NCBI GenBank assembly: GCA_018268715.1
Contig: JAFDVZ010000008.1
Coordinates: 308,325-372,324 of the forward strand
Source of the DNA: Acidobacteriota bacterium
GTDB lineage: Bacteria; Acidobacteriota; Terriglobia; Bryobacterales; Bryobacteraceae
Reading direction: 5' to 3'
DNA length: 64,000 nt
Shown: positions 33,824-42,419 of the stretch, piece after piece
Layout: every line of letters starts with the position of its first letter
Position numbering within the stretch: the first letter of the stretch is position 1
Position numbers and translations under genes: made by a program
The notes under the pieces: generated by a model
What the model was told of the DNA's origin: nothing
The model's database searches: none
Seen by the model: only the letters and a program-made list of their open reading frames with translations

Positions 33824-35308
33824 ATGACGGCTGCCGCGCGGTCGCGGGTGCTGAGCCACCTGCTCGTCTTTACCGTCATTTTCGGCGCCTTGCTCGCAAT
33901 GCATGCGCCGTATCTCCAACTGCCGTACTTCTGGGATGAACTGGGACAGTTCATCCCCGCTGCCCTGGATATCCTCCGCGATAACGCGTGGGTGCCCCAT
34001 TCCACGATCCCCAACGTCCATCCGCCCGCGGTGATGGCGTACCTGGCGCTCGCCTGGAAATTGTTCGGATATTCCACCCTGGTGACCCGCGTCGCCATGC
34101 TTCTCGCCGCCGCGGCCGGCGTGTACTTCACCTTCCTGCTGGCCATCCGGCTGTGCCGCGATGTTCCGGGCGCTCCCGCCTTCATCACCGTCGGGTTCCT
34201 GATGGCCACGCCGCTGTTCTATATGCAGGCGATGCTGGCGCAACTGGATATGCCGGCCATGACGTTGACCGCGCTCGCGTTCCTGCTGTTCTACGACCGC
34301 AGGTATGCCTGGTGCGCCCTGGCGTCGACGCTGCTGGTGCTGACAAAAGAGACCGGAATCGCCGCGCCGGCCGTCTTTGGCGCCTGGCTGCTGTTCCACG
34401 ACCGGGACTGGCGGCGGGCGGCATGGTTCCTGCTGCCGGCGGCGGCGCTCGGGGCGTGGCTGGCGATTTTGTGGCATACAACCGGCTATCTGCTTGGAGA
34501 TCCAGGGTTTGCGCACTACAACGTGGGTTACCAACTGCATCCGGTTCGGCTGGCGGCGACGCTGGTTCGAAGGGTCTACTATCTTTTTTTTGCAGATTTT
34601 CGCTTTTTGGGACTGCTGGTGAGCTTTTGGGCGATCCGGTTTGCGCGTATCTATCAGCGCTGGGAGTGGACAGTGGCTGCTTACTACGTCGGCGGTCATC
34701 TGCTCCTTGTCACCGGATTCGGCGGCGCCGCTCTCGAGCGGTACCTTCTACCGGTATTTCCACTCCTTTACCTCTGCATGGCGACCCTTTGGGCCGCCGT
34801 GCGCCCTCGTTTGCGGTATGTAAGCCAGATTACAATGCTGGCCGGCCTGTTTTCCGGCCTCTATTGGAACCCTCCTTTTCCTTTTCCTCTTGAAAACAAC
34901 CTGGCGCTGATTGACTTTGTCGAATTGCAGAAAGCCGGCGCGGAGTTCCTGGAGAAGACCCGACCGGGCGAGAGCGTCGCTTCCGCGTGGCCGTACACGG
35001 CCGGACTGCGGAATCCTGACCTGGGATTTGTCCAGCGGGGGCGGCGGACCGTGGAGACGAGCGATTTCCATGCGGACCATGTCGCAACGGCGGTTCGCGC
35101 CGGGCGGCCGGATCTACTGGTGACGTATTCAAGAACCTGGGAGCCCGAATGGGGCGCGCTGGGCAACCGATTGGTGCGGGCGTTTCTGACCCGTTACTAT
35201 GATTACGAACCGCAGATCACTTCAGCGGAAATCGAGGAACGATTCGGCATGCACGCGATTCTACGTTGGGAACAGCGCGGCCAGTGGATCGAGATCTACT
35301 CGCGATGA
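33824..35308 (+). CDS. GT39-type membrane glycosyltransferase
   Basis: The 494-residue protein has 9-11 hydrophobic segments and an N-terminal loop LPYFWDELGQFIPAALDILRDN with the acidic pair typical of ArnT/PMT-type (GT39/GT83) enzymes, which use polyprenyl-phosphate sugars. VHPPAVMAYLALAWKLFGYSTLVTRV and LTKETGIAAPAV are also in keeping with this group. The C-terminal ~130 residues form a soluble outer domain. The acceptor is unknown. It overlaps the ABC ATPase gene by 4 bp, linking it to the export operon that follows. Confidence 0.8.
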   Translation: MTAAARSRVLSHLLVFTVIFGALLAMHAPYLQLPYFWDELGQFIPAALDILRDNAWVPHSTIPNVHPPAVMAYLALAWKLFGYSTLVTRVAMLLAAAAGVYFTFLLAIRLCRDVPGAPAFITVGFLMATPLFYMQAMLAQLDMPAMTLTALAFLLFYDRRYAWCALASTLLVLTKETGIAAPAVFGAWLLFHDRDWRRAAWFLLPAAALGAWLAILWHTTGYLLGDPGFAHYNVGYQLHPVRLAATLVRRVYYLFFADFRFLGLLVSFWAIRFARIYQRWEWTVAAYYVGGHLLLVTGFGGAALERYLLPVFPLLYLCMATLWAAVRPRLRYVSQITMLAGLFSGLYWNPPFPFPLENNLALIDFVELQKAGAEFLEKTRPGESVASAWPYTAGLRNPDLGFVQRGRRTVETSDFHADHVATAVRAGRPDLLVTYSRTWEPEWGALGNRLVRAFLTRYYDYEPQITSAEIEERFGMHAILRWEQRGQWIEIYSR

Positions 35309-35985
35309 TAGCGCTGAGGGGAGTTTCCAAGACCTTTGATGGCCGGCGCACGGTGACGGCGCTCGATAACGTCACGCTGGAGATTCCGAAGGGCGATATG
35401 GCGGCGATCATCGGTCCGTCGGGATCGGGGAAATCCACCTTATTGAACCTGGTGGGCGGGCTGGACCGGGCTACCTCGGGCGAGGTCGCAATCGACGGGC
35501 AGGCGCTCGGCGGACTGGCCGACGACGCCCTTACCCGGGTGCGGCGGGACAAGATCGGCTTCATCTTCCAGTTCTTCAACCTGCTGCCGACGCTCACCTG
35601 TTTCGAGAATGTCGCCATTCCGCTGCACCTGCGCGGGTGGGGCCGGGGGCGGATCGAGGAACGGGTGCGGGAACTGCTCGGACTGGTGGGGTTGGAGAAG
35701 CGCCTGGAACACCTGCCGGAGGAACTGTCGGGCGGGGAGCGGCAGCGGGTGGCGATCGCGCGGGCGCTGTCGGTGTATCCTCCGATCCTGCTGGCCGACG
35801 AACCGACGGGCAACCTGGACACGCATACCGGGGCGGATATCCTGGCGCTGATCCACGATTTGCACGACCGGTTGGGCGCGACGGTGCTGATGGTGACGCA
35901 CGATCGCACGGTGGCCGCCAGTTGCCCTCGCACGATTCTGTTGCGGGATGGGCGGGTGGAATCGGATGAACGGACTGGCGCATGA
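35305..35985 (+). CDS. ABC exporter ATPase, LolD/MacB type
   Basis: The 226-residue protein has a Walker A (IIGPSGSGKSTLLNLVGGLD, with the P loop at 37-45), the Q loop (GFIFQFFNLLPTLT), the signature LSGGERQRVAIARAL, Walker B ILLADEPTGNLD and the switch His in VTHDR. The FxFQ-x-x-NLLP region and length are those of LolD/MacB-type ATPases. The ATG at 35305 overlaps the stop of the glycosyltransferase gene; its own stop overlaps the permease start. It energises the permease encoded next. Confidence 0.94.
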   Translation: MIALRGVSKTFDGRRTVTALDNVTLEIPKGDMAAIIGPSGSGKSTLLNLVGGLDRATSGEVAIDGQALGGLADDALTRVRRDKIGFIFQFFNLLPTLTCFENVAIPLHLRGWGRGRIEERVRELLGLVGLEKRLEHLPEELSGGERQRVAIARALSVYPPILLADEPTGNLDTHTGADILALIHDLHDRLGATVLMVTHDRTVAASCPRTILLRDGRVESDERTGA

Positions 35986-38531
35986 TCCTGCTGCGGCTGA
36001 TCTCCTATCAATATGTCCGCAAGCACGTATTGAGGACGCTGCTGACATTGACCGGCATCGTGCTGGGCGTGGCGGTGTTCGTCGGAATGCACACGGCGAA
36101 CCAGAGCGTTCTGTTCGCGTTTGAAAAGACGATCGACCACATCGCGGGGGCCGCGCAACTGCAGGTGACGGCGGGCGAGACGGGCTTTGAGGAGGCGGCG
36201 CTCGAGCGGGTGCAGGCGGTTGCCGGGGTGAGGGTGGCCGCGCCGGTGATCGAGGCGGTGGCGCACACGAACCTGGCCGGGCAGGGGAACCTGCTGGTGC
36301 TGGGCGTGGATATGCTGGGCGACCGGTCCCTGCGGGACTACGACCTGGAGGGCTCCGAGGAGGGGGCGATCGACGATCCACTGGTGTTTCTGGCCCAGCC
36401 GGATTCGCTGATTGTCACCAAGCCGTTTGCCGAGAGGAACGGGCTGGCGACCAATAGCCACGTCATGCTGAATACGGCCGAGGGGCCGAAGCAGTTCACC
36501 GTGCGAGGGGTGATGCGGGCGGGCGGGCTGACGAGCGCGTTCGGCGGCAACCTGGCGGTGATGGACATTTACGCCGCCCAAAAGATGTTCGGGCGCGGAC
36601 GGATGTTCGACCGGATCGATATCGCGCTGAACGAGGGCGTGAGCGTCGCCGAGGGGAGCGACCGGCTGCGGCGAGCGTTGGGGCCGGGATTCCAGGTGGA
36701 CACGCCGACCTCGCGCGGGGCGCAGTTCGAGGCGGTGGCCAGCGTATACAAAGTAGTCGCCAACATCACCAGCGTGTGCGCGTTGTTCATCGGGATGTTC
36801 CTGATCTACAACACGTTCGCGATCGCGGTGACGCAGCGGCGGGCGGAGATCGGAATTCTGCGGGCGCTGGGCGCGACCGAAGGGCAGGTGCGGCGGCTGT
36901 TTCTGGCCGAGAGCGCGGCGGCCGGGCTGATTGCCTCCGCGGTGGGCGTGCTGGCCGGGATGTTGTTGGCACGGGGGATGGCGGGCTATATCGGCGCTTT
37001 CATGGGAGAGGTGTACGGGATCGCCGAACGGGCGCAGCAGGTGTCGACGGATCCCCGGCTGGTGTTTGCGGCGCTGGCTATCGGCGTGACCACCAGCGTG
37101 CTGGCGGCGGCGATTCCGGCGCGGAATGCGGCGCGGATCGATCCGGTGAAGGCGCTTCAAAAGGGACGGCATCAGTCCCTGGGAGAGGGCGAGAGCCGGC
37201 GGCGCCGGCGGCTGGCGGTGGGCGCGGTGGCGATTTCGGTGATCTGCGCGCTGGGCAAGACGGGGCCGCTGCTGTATCTGGGCTATTTTGTGACGATCAT
37301 CGCGGCGGTGCTGATTGCGCCGGCGGTGGGGGTTTGGCTGGCTCGCATGCTGCGTCCCGCGCTGAGTTGGCTGGCGCCGGTGGAAGGGGCGCTGGCGGCC
37401 GACAGCCTGATCCAGGCGCCCCGGCGCACCTCCGGGACGATCGCGGCGCTGATGCTATCGGTGGCGCTGGTGACTGGGATGGGCGGCATCGCGCGGGCGA
37501 GTTATACATCAATTCTGACCTGGGTGGATACGTCGCTCAATCCGGACATGTTCGTTTGCGCCACCGAGAAACTGACGGACCGGTCCTACCGGTTTCCGCG
37601 CGAGGTGGGCGATCAACTGCGGCGGGTTCCCGGCGTGGCGGCGGTTCACGAAGTGCGTGTGGGGCGGATTCCGTTTCGCGGGCGCCCGATCATGCTGACC
37701 GCGATTGACGTGGCCGCGTTTCACTCGCGGGCGGGAATGCCTCCCATCGAGGGCGACCCGGAGGGCATGTACAGGGACGCGGCGGCCGGCAAGGGCCTGC
37801 TGGTGGCGGATAACCTGGCGATTATCGAACACCTGCGGGTGGGAGATGTGGTGGAGTTACCCACGCCCGGCGGTCTGTTGCGCCTGCCGGTGGCGGGGGT
37901 GGTGACGGATTACTCGGATCAACAGGGCGATTTTCTCATCGACTTAGCGGTGTACCGGAAGTATTGGAACGACGACACGGTGAACGTGTTTCGCGTGTAT
38001 GTCGCGCCGGGCGCCAAAGGGCCGGACGTGGAGCGGGCGATTCAGGCGCAGGTGGGGTCGCGCCAGAGGCTGTTTGTGCTGACGAATCGCGAGGTGCGCG
38101 CGTATATTTCGAACGTCACGGATCAGTGGTTCGGATTGACCTATGTCCAGATCGCGGTGGCCGTGCTGGTTTCGGTGCTGGGAATTATTAACTCGCTGAC
38201 GGTGTCGATTACGGATCGAAAGCGGGAGTTAGGCGTGTTGCAGGCGGTGGGTGCGGTGCGCGGGCAGATCCGGCGGACGGTTTGGATCGAGTCGCTGACC
38301 ATCGCTCTCATCGGAGTGCTGCCCGGGCTGGCGCTGGGCGCGCTGCAGTTGTATTACTGGCTCGAGATCGCGCGGCGCGATATTTCGGGTTACCGGGTGG
38401 ATTACATGTTCCCATTCGGGATCGTGGCGGCGCTGGTCCCCGTGATGCTGGCCGCGGCGCTGGCGGCCGCTATCGGACCGGCGGAGGCGGCGGTGCGGGG
38501 ATCGCTGGTGGAGGCGCTCGAATATGAATAA
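35982..38531 (+). CDS. FtsX-type ABC permease with two FtsX domains
   Basis: The 849-residue protein has the long layout of lipoprotein/lipid-releasing permeases: an N-terminal helix (about 15-40), a periplasmic MacB-like domain, an FtsX block with three helices (about 260-400: CALFIGMFLIYNTFAIAVTQRRAEIGILRALGAT), a central pair of helices (about 405-460), a second periplasmic domain and a final FtsX block (QIAVAVLVSVLGIINSLTVSITDRKRELGVLQAVGA). It overlaps the ATPase gene and the LolA-like gene, both by a few bases. Together they suggest transport of a lipid or lipoprotein to the outer membrane. Confidence 0.9.
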   Translation: MILLRLISYQYVRKHVLRTLLTLTGIVLGVAVFVGMHTANQSVLFAFEKTIDHIAGAAQLQVTAGETGFEEAALERVQAVAGVRVAAPVIEAVAHTNLAGQGNLLVLGVDMLGDRSLRDYDLEGSEEGAIDDPLVFLAQPDSLIVTKPFAERNGLATNSHVMLNTAEGPKQFTVRGVMRAGGLTSAFGGNLAVMDIYAAQKMFGRGRMFDRIDIALNEGVSVAEGSDRLRRALGPGFQVDTPTSRGAQFEAVASVYKVVANITSVCALFIGMFLIYNTFAIAVTQRRAEIGILRALGATEGQVRRLFLAESAAAGLIASAVGVLAGMLLARGMAGYIGAFMGEVYGIAERAQQVSTDPRLVFAALAIGVTTSVLAAAIPARNAARIDPVKALQKGRHQSLGEGESRRRRRLAVGAVAISVICALGKTGPLLYLGYFVTIIAAVLIAPAVGVWLARMLRPALSWLAPVEGALAADSLIQAPRRTSGTIAALMLSVALVTGMGGIARASYTSILTWVDTSLNPDMFVCATEKLTDRSYRFPREVGDQLRRVPGVAAVHEVRVGRIPFRGRPIMLTAIDVAAFHSRAGMPPIEGDPEGMYRDAAAGKGLLVADNLAIIEHLRVGDVVELPTPGGLLRLPVAGVVTDYSDQQGDFLIDLAVYRKYWNDDTVNVFRVYVAPGAKGPDVERAIQAQVGSRQRLFVLTNREVRAYISNVTDQWFGLTYVQIAVAVLVSVLGIINSLTVSITDRKRELGVLQAVGAVRGQIRRTVWIESLTIALIGVLPGLALGALQLYYWLEIARRDISGYRVDYMFPFGIVAALVPVMLAAALAAAIGPAEAAVRGSLVEALEYE

Positions 38532-39276
38532 GTGGTGGGCGGTTGCCGTGTTGGCCGCGTCGGCGATGGCGCAGGCGCAGGACGCGAGGGGAATCGTCGA
38601 GGAGTCGCAGAGGCGGAACCGGTCGAAGTCGCAACGCTACGAGGGGACGCTCGAAGTCATTAACGCCAAGAGCAAGGTGACGACCAAGCAGTGGGAGTAT
38701 CTGCGACTGGGCGATTATGGGGATTCGAAGGCCATGCTGCGGTTCACCGAGCCTCCCGAGGTGAAGGGCGTGGCGCTGCTGATCCACAACCATCCGGACC
38801 GGGCGAGCGACCAGTGGATGTGGCGGCCGCAGATCGGGCGGGATCAGCGGGTGGCGTTGCAGGACCGGTCCGCGCGGTTCTTCGGAACGGACTTCAGCTT
38901 CGAGGACCTGGAAGAGCGGGATGTGAATCAGTTCGACTACAAGCTGGCCGGCGAGGAGACGATTGACGGCGCGGCGTGCTGGAAATTGGAGTCGAGGCCG
39001 AAGCAATCGAAGACCTCGCAGTATACGCACTCCTTCGTCTGGATCCGGAAAGACAACTACGTCTTCGCGCAGATCGAGGGATTCACCAAGGCGGGTTTGT
39101 CGCGGCGGATCAACTATCGCGAGATACAGCAGGTGCAGGGGCATTGGACCGCCCGCCGGCTGGAGGTGCTGGACGCCAAGACCAATAGCCGGACCGTGCT
39201 GAAGCTCGAGAAGTTACAGTTCGACGCGCCGATTGGCGAAGGCGAGTTCACGCTGCAAGCGCTGCGACGGTCATGA
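38524..39276 (+). CDS. LolA-like outer membrane lipoprotein-sorting protein
   Basis: The 250-residue protein has a signal peptide (about 1-19, ending AQAQ) and a beta-rich LolA/LppX-type fold: SQRYEGTLEVINAKSKVTTKQWEYLRLGDYGDSKAMLRFTEPPEVKGVALLIHNH and WMWRPQIGRDQRVALQDRSARFFGTDFSFEDLE, the pattern of the outer membrane lipoprotein-sorting family. It overlaps the permease gene by 8 bp and the next gene by 4 bp. In the export cluster it could carry the substrate across the periplasm. Confidence 0.85.
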   Translation: MNKWWAVAVLAASAMAQAQDARGIVEESQRRNRSKSQRYEGTLEVINAKSKVTTKQWEYLRLGDYGDSKAMLRFTEPPEVKGVALLIHNHPDRASDQWMWRPQIGRDQRVALQDRSARFFGTDFSFEDLEERDVNQFDYKLAGEETIDGAACWKLESRPKQSKTSQYTHSFVWIRKDNYVFAQIEGFTKAGLSRRINYREIQQVQGHWTARRLEVLDAKTNSRTVLKLEKLQFDAPIGEGEFTLQALRRS

Positions 39277-40469
39277 GGATCGGGGCGGCGTGGGCGCTGT
39301 TCACGGCGGTCGCCGCGGCGCAGGGGTTCACGCAACGCGGCTTCCTCGAGTCGGGCTACACGGCGTTTCCGCAAACCGCGCCGAACGACAGCGGGCGGTT
39401 TGTGGCCGAGGCGCTGTTGCGTTACGAGGCGTCGTGGCAGGCGGCGCCGTGGTTGAAGGTGAACGGCTCCGTCGACGCCCGGACGGACAGCCATCGGCAG
39501 ACGGCGCGGGAGTTCGATTTCAGCTTCGATGACCGGACCATCCGGCGGCCCGCCTTCGCGCTGCGACGGTTGAGCGCCATCGCCAACAAGGGTAAGTTCA
39601 CGGTGGAGTTGGGACGGCAGTTTATCCGCTGGGGGCGCGTGGATATCCTGAATCCCGAGGACCGGTTCGCTCCCAAGGACTTCCTGAACGTCGTAAACAG
39701 CGACTTTCTGGGAGTTACGGCGGCGCGGGTCACTTATGAAAGCGGAGCGGATACGCTGGACGCCGTGTGGCAACCGTGGTTTACGCCGAGCCGGACGCCA
39801 TTGTGGAACCAACGGTGGACCGTGCCGCCAGGACCGCTGCCGATTCGCGACCTGGGCGCGGAGTATCCAGCGCGGCATCAGTTCGGACTGCGCTGGAATC
39901 ACGTGGGGCGCGGGTTTGAGCTGGGCGCTTCCTACTTCGATGGCTTCAACCACCTGCCGCTGGCGCGGGCGACGGGCTTCGATGTCGAACGGTATTATCC
40001 GCGGCTGCGGCTGTATGGGGCCGATGCGGCTGTGCCGACCCGCTGGGTGACGATTAAGACGGAGGCCGCTTACTTTACGGCGCCGCTGAACCAGACCGAT
40101 GAGTATCTGCTCTATGTCGTGCAGTTAGAACGGCAACAGGGGAATTGGATATTCGTGGGCGGATATTCGGGCGAGGTGGTGACAAAGGCTATCGGGAATC
40201 CGCTGGCGTTTTCTCCGGAACGAGGATTCGCGCGGTCGGCGATGGGGCGGGCCGAGTACACCATCGGGCCGACGCGGAGCGTGGCGGCGACGGGCGTCGC
40301 GCGGCAGAATGGGGCCGGGACCTGGCTGCGGGGCGAGTATTCGCAGATGGTCGGCCGGCACTGGCGAGTTACCGGGGGAGTTACCTGGATACGGGGAGAC
40401 GGGGCGGATTTTCTGGGCGAGTATCACCGTAACTCGTACGCGAGCGTGGCGCTGCGGTACAGTTTCTGA
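39273..40469 (+). CDS. predicted outer-membrane beta-barrel protein
   Basis: The 398-residue protein has a short signal (ending near AAAQG), alternating beta-strand patterns across its length and a terminal aromatic residue (RYSF), which is the signature of outer-membrane barrels. FALRRLSAIANKGKFTVELGRQFIRWGRVDILNPEDRFAPKDF resembles porins of the DUF1302 type. It overlaps the LolA-like gene by 4 bp, which makes it the outer-membrane end of the export cluster. No precise function is known. Confidence 0.75.
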   Translation: MRIGAAWALFTAVAAAQGFTQRGFLESGYTAFPQTAPNDSGRFVAEALLRYEASWQAAPWLKVNGSVDARTDSHRQTAREFDFSFDDRTIRRPAFALRRLSAIANKGKFTVELGRQFIRWGRVDILNPEDRFAPKDFLNVVNSDFLGVTAARVTYESGADTLDAVWQPWFTPSRTPLWNQRWTVPPGPLPIRDLGAEYPARHQFGLRWNHVGRGFELGASYFDGFNHLPLARATGFDVERYYPRLRLYGADAAVPTRWVTIKTEAAYFTAPLNQTDEYLLYVVQLERQQGNWIFVGGYSGEVVTKAIGNPLAFSPERGFARSAMGRAEYTIGPTRSVAATGVARQNGAGTWLRGEYSQMVGRHWRVTGGVTWIRGDGADFLGEYHRNSYASVALRYSF

Positions 40470-40499
40470 GGCGGGGTTCGAGTGGCGCCAGGAGCGGGT

Positions 40500-41000
40500 C
40501 TATTCGGGAGCGGCCATGCCGTACGCCGCCCATTCTTCCCGCGAGGGTCCGCAGACGCCGGGAACGGGGAGGCCGGCCTTGCGCATCAGGACGGTCATCT
40601 GGCCGCGATGGTGAGTCTGGTGAGCGATCAGGACGGCGAGGATAAACCCGCGCTTCCATTGTTCGCCATACATCGAGACCGCTTCGTCGAGTTGGGCGTC
40701 GGTCCAGTTGGCCGACAGGGCGGGCATGACCGCCGCGGCGGAGGATTCGTAGGCCGCGGCGATGTCAGCGGCGGCGGCGGGACAGGGGGTCTTGTCGTCG
40801 GGCAAATTGGCCAAAGGCAGGCCAGCGTGAACCAGCATTTCGCCGATCGCGCCGACGATGTGCCAGGCGATTCCACCGAGCGCCCGCGCGCCGGGGACCG
40901 ATTCGGCGAGCGAGGCGTCGGTGAGGTTGCGCAACACCTTCAGCGTGGCGCCGGATTCAGTCTTCCATGTGTCCGCAAAGTCCGCGATGGTTCGGAACAT
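40500..41000 (-). CDS. DinB-family protein
   Basis: The 166-residue protein has the four-helix DinB/YfiT layout with the metal-binding His triad: His47 in GIAWHIVGAIGE, His127 and His131 in LIAHQTHHRGQ. The last motif (H-x-x-x-H-R-G-Q) is diagnostic. Relatives are nickel- or zinc-binding thiol-dependent enzymes, often stress-linked. The ATG at 41000 gives the usual length; the frame is open 36 codons further upstream without likeness. It is convergent with the outer-membrane gene. Confidence 0.87.
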   Translation of the reverse strand: MFRTIADFADTWKTESGATLKVLRNLTDASLAESVPGARALGGIAWHIVGAIGEMLVHAGLPLANLPDDKTPCPAAAADIAAAYESSAAAVMPALSANWTDAQLDEAVSMYGEQWKRGFILAVLIAHQTHHRGQMTVLMRKAGLPVPGVCGPSREEWAAYGMAAPE

Positions 41001-41037
41001 GGCTGCGATGATATCGCATCCGAGGGCGGATGGCCGC

Positions 41038-42300
41038 CTACTCGACGACCGCCTGAGAGACGGCGTTGTCAAAGTCGTATTGCTGAGCGCGGCCCGGCGT
41101 CTGAACAAACATAATGGCGACCATCTGTTCGCGCCGGTTCACCCACCAATAGGTCCCGTAAGCGCCGTCCCAACCGTAGCTGCCATCGGGCTTGCGCATG
41201 CGGGCTTCGGCGTTGTTGAGCACTACTTCACCGCCGAGTCCGAAGCCGACGCCCTGCGGAGGACGACCGATTTGGCCCTTGAAGAGATCGCCGACGTTGT
41301 TGCGCATCATGAGACTGACGGTCCAGGGGCTGAGGATGCGCTTGCCGTTGAGGACGCCGCCATTGGCGAGCATTTGGGCGAACTGGAAATAGTCGGCGAC
41401 GGTGGAGGTGAGGCCGCCCGCGCCGGAGAAGTAGGACGGGGACCCGATGGGGAGCGTGCCGGATTTCTCAAGCCCGGCGGGCGTGCGGCGATAGATGACA
41501 GCCTTGCGGGCTTCGTCCTTTTCCGGGGTGTTGAAGCCGGTGTCCTGCATGCCGAGCGGTTCGAACAGGCGCGTGCGGAGGAACTGGTCGAAGGTTTGGC
41601 CGGAGACGATTTCGACGATGCGGCCGAGAGTGTCGAAGGCGGCGAGTCCGCTGTAACGCCAGGCCGTTCCGGGCTGAAAGTCGAGGGGGAGGGCGCCGAG
41701 GCGCGGGATGAAGTCGGCCAGCGTGTCGGTGGGTTTGCGCTCCTTGAGGAGTTTCGCGACTTCCTGCGAGGTGACGCCGCCGCTGGCGAGTCCGGAGGTG
41801 TGGGTGAGCAGGTCGATGATTTCGATGTCACGGTCGGCGGGGACGGTGTACTTGGGCTCTCCGGAGGCGGGGCCGTCGGCCATGGGACGCGCGGCTCGCG
41901 GGGCGTCGATCATCACACGGCTGTTCTTGAATTCGGGGATGTACTTGCCGACCGGATCGGTGAGTTTGAGTTTGCCTTCCTCCATCAGCATGAGGATGGC
42001 CACCGCGGTTACGGGCTTCGACGAGGAGGCGAGACGGAAGAGGGCGTCCTTCGCCATGGGCTTCTTCGCGTCGATATCCATGAGACCGTGGGCTTCGTAG
42101 TGAACGACCTTGCCCTTGCGGGCCACCAGCGTGACGGCGCCGGAGAGTTCGCGGGCCTCGACGCGGCGCATCACCACTTCGTGGATGCGCTTGAGGCGGT
42201 CGGTGGAGAGGCCGACATCCTCCGGCTTGGCGGTGGGAAGGGTGGCGGCGACGAGCGGCCACGCCAGTGCGAGGGACAGCGTGATGCGTGCTGCTTTCAT
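41038..42300 (-). CDS. secreted serine hydrolase of the class C beta-lactamase family
   Basis: The 420-residue protein has a signal peptide (1-19) and a beta-lactamase/DD-peptidase-like fold: the SxxK motif at Ser92-Lys95 (RLASSSKPVTAVA), a Tyr motif in WRYSGLAAFDTLGRIVE and a late Gly-rich strand. It is related to EstB-type esterases and AmpC-like proteins; sequence alone does not show that it breaks down antibiotics. It is followed by DinB after 37 bp on the same strand. Confidence 0.88.
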   Translation of the reverse strand: MKAARITLSLALAWPLVAATLPTAKPEDVGLSTDRLKRIHEVVMRRVEARELSGAVTLVARKGKVVHYEAHGLMDIDAKKPMAKDALFRLASSSKPVTAVAILMLMEEGKLKLTDPVGKYIPEFKNSRVMIDAPRAARPMADGPASGEPKYTVPADRDIEIIDLLTHTSGLASGGVTSQEVAKLLKERKPTDTLADFIPRLGALPLDFQPGTAWRYSGLAAFDTLGRIVEIVSGQTFDQFLRTRLFEPLGMQDTGFNTPEKDEARKAVIYRRTPAGLEKSGTLPIGSPSYFSGAGGLTSTVADYFQFAQMLANGGVLNGKRILSPWTVSLMMRNNVGDLFKGQIGRPPQGVGFGLGGEVVLNNAEARMRKPDGSYGWDGAYGTYWWVNRREQMVAIMFVQTPGRAQQYDFDNAVSQAVVE

Positions 42301-42419
42301 AAGCGACTATCGTATCGCTTACTGCTTTACTGGGGAGAAGGCGGTGGCCGGGAAGCCCGCTCGGACGGGGAGCAGGCGATTGCGGCGCGGCGCTGGCCGC
42401 GGAGGTCCAACCGCGACGG

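Noticed and set aside
41038-42300. Antibiotic resistance gene (beta-lactamase)
   Set aside because: The fold is shared by esterases and peptidases, and nothing in the sequence or context points to antibiotic hydrolysis.
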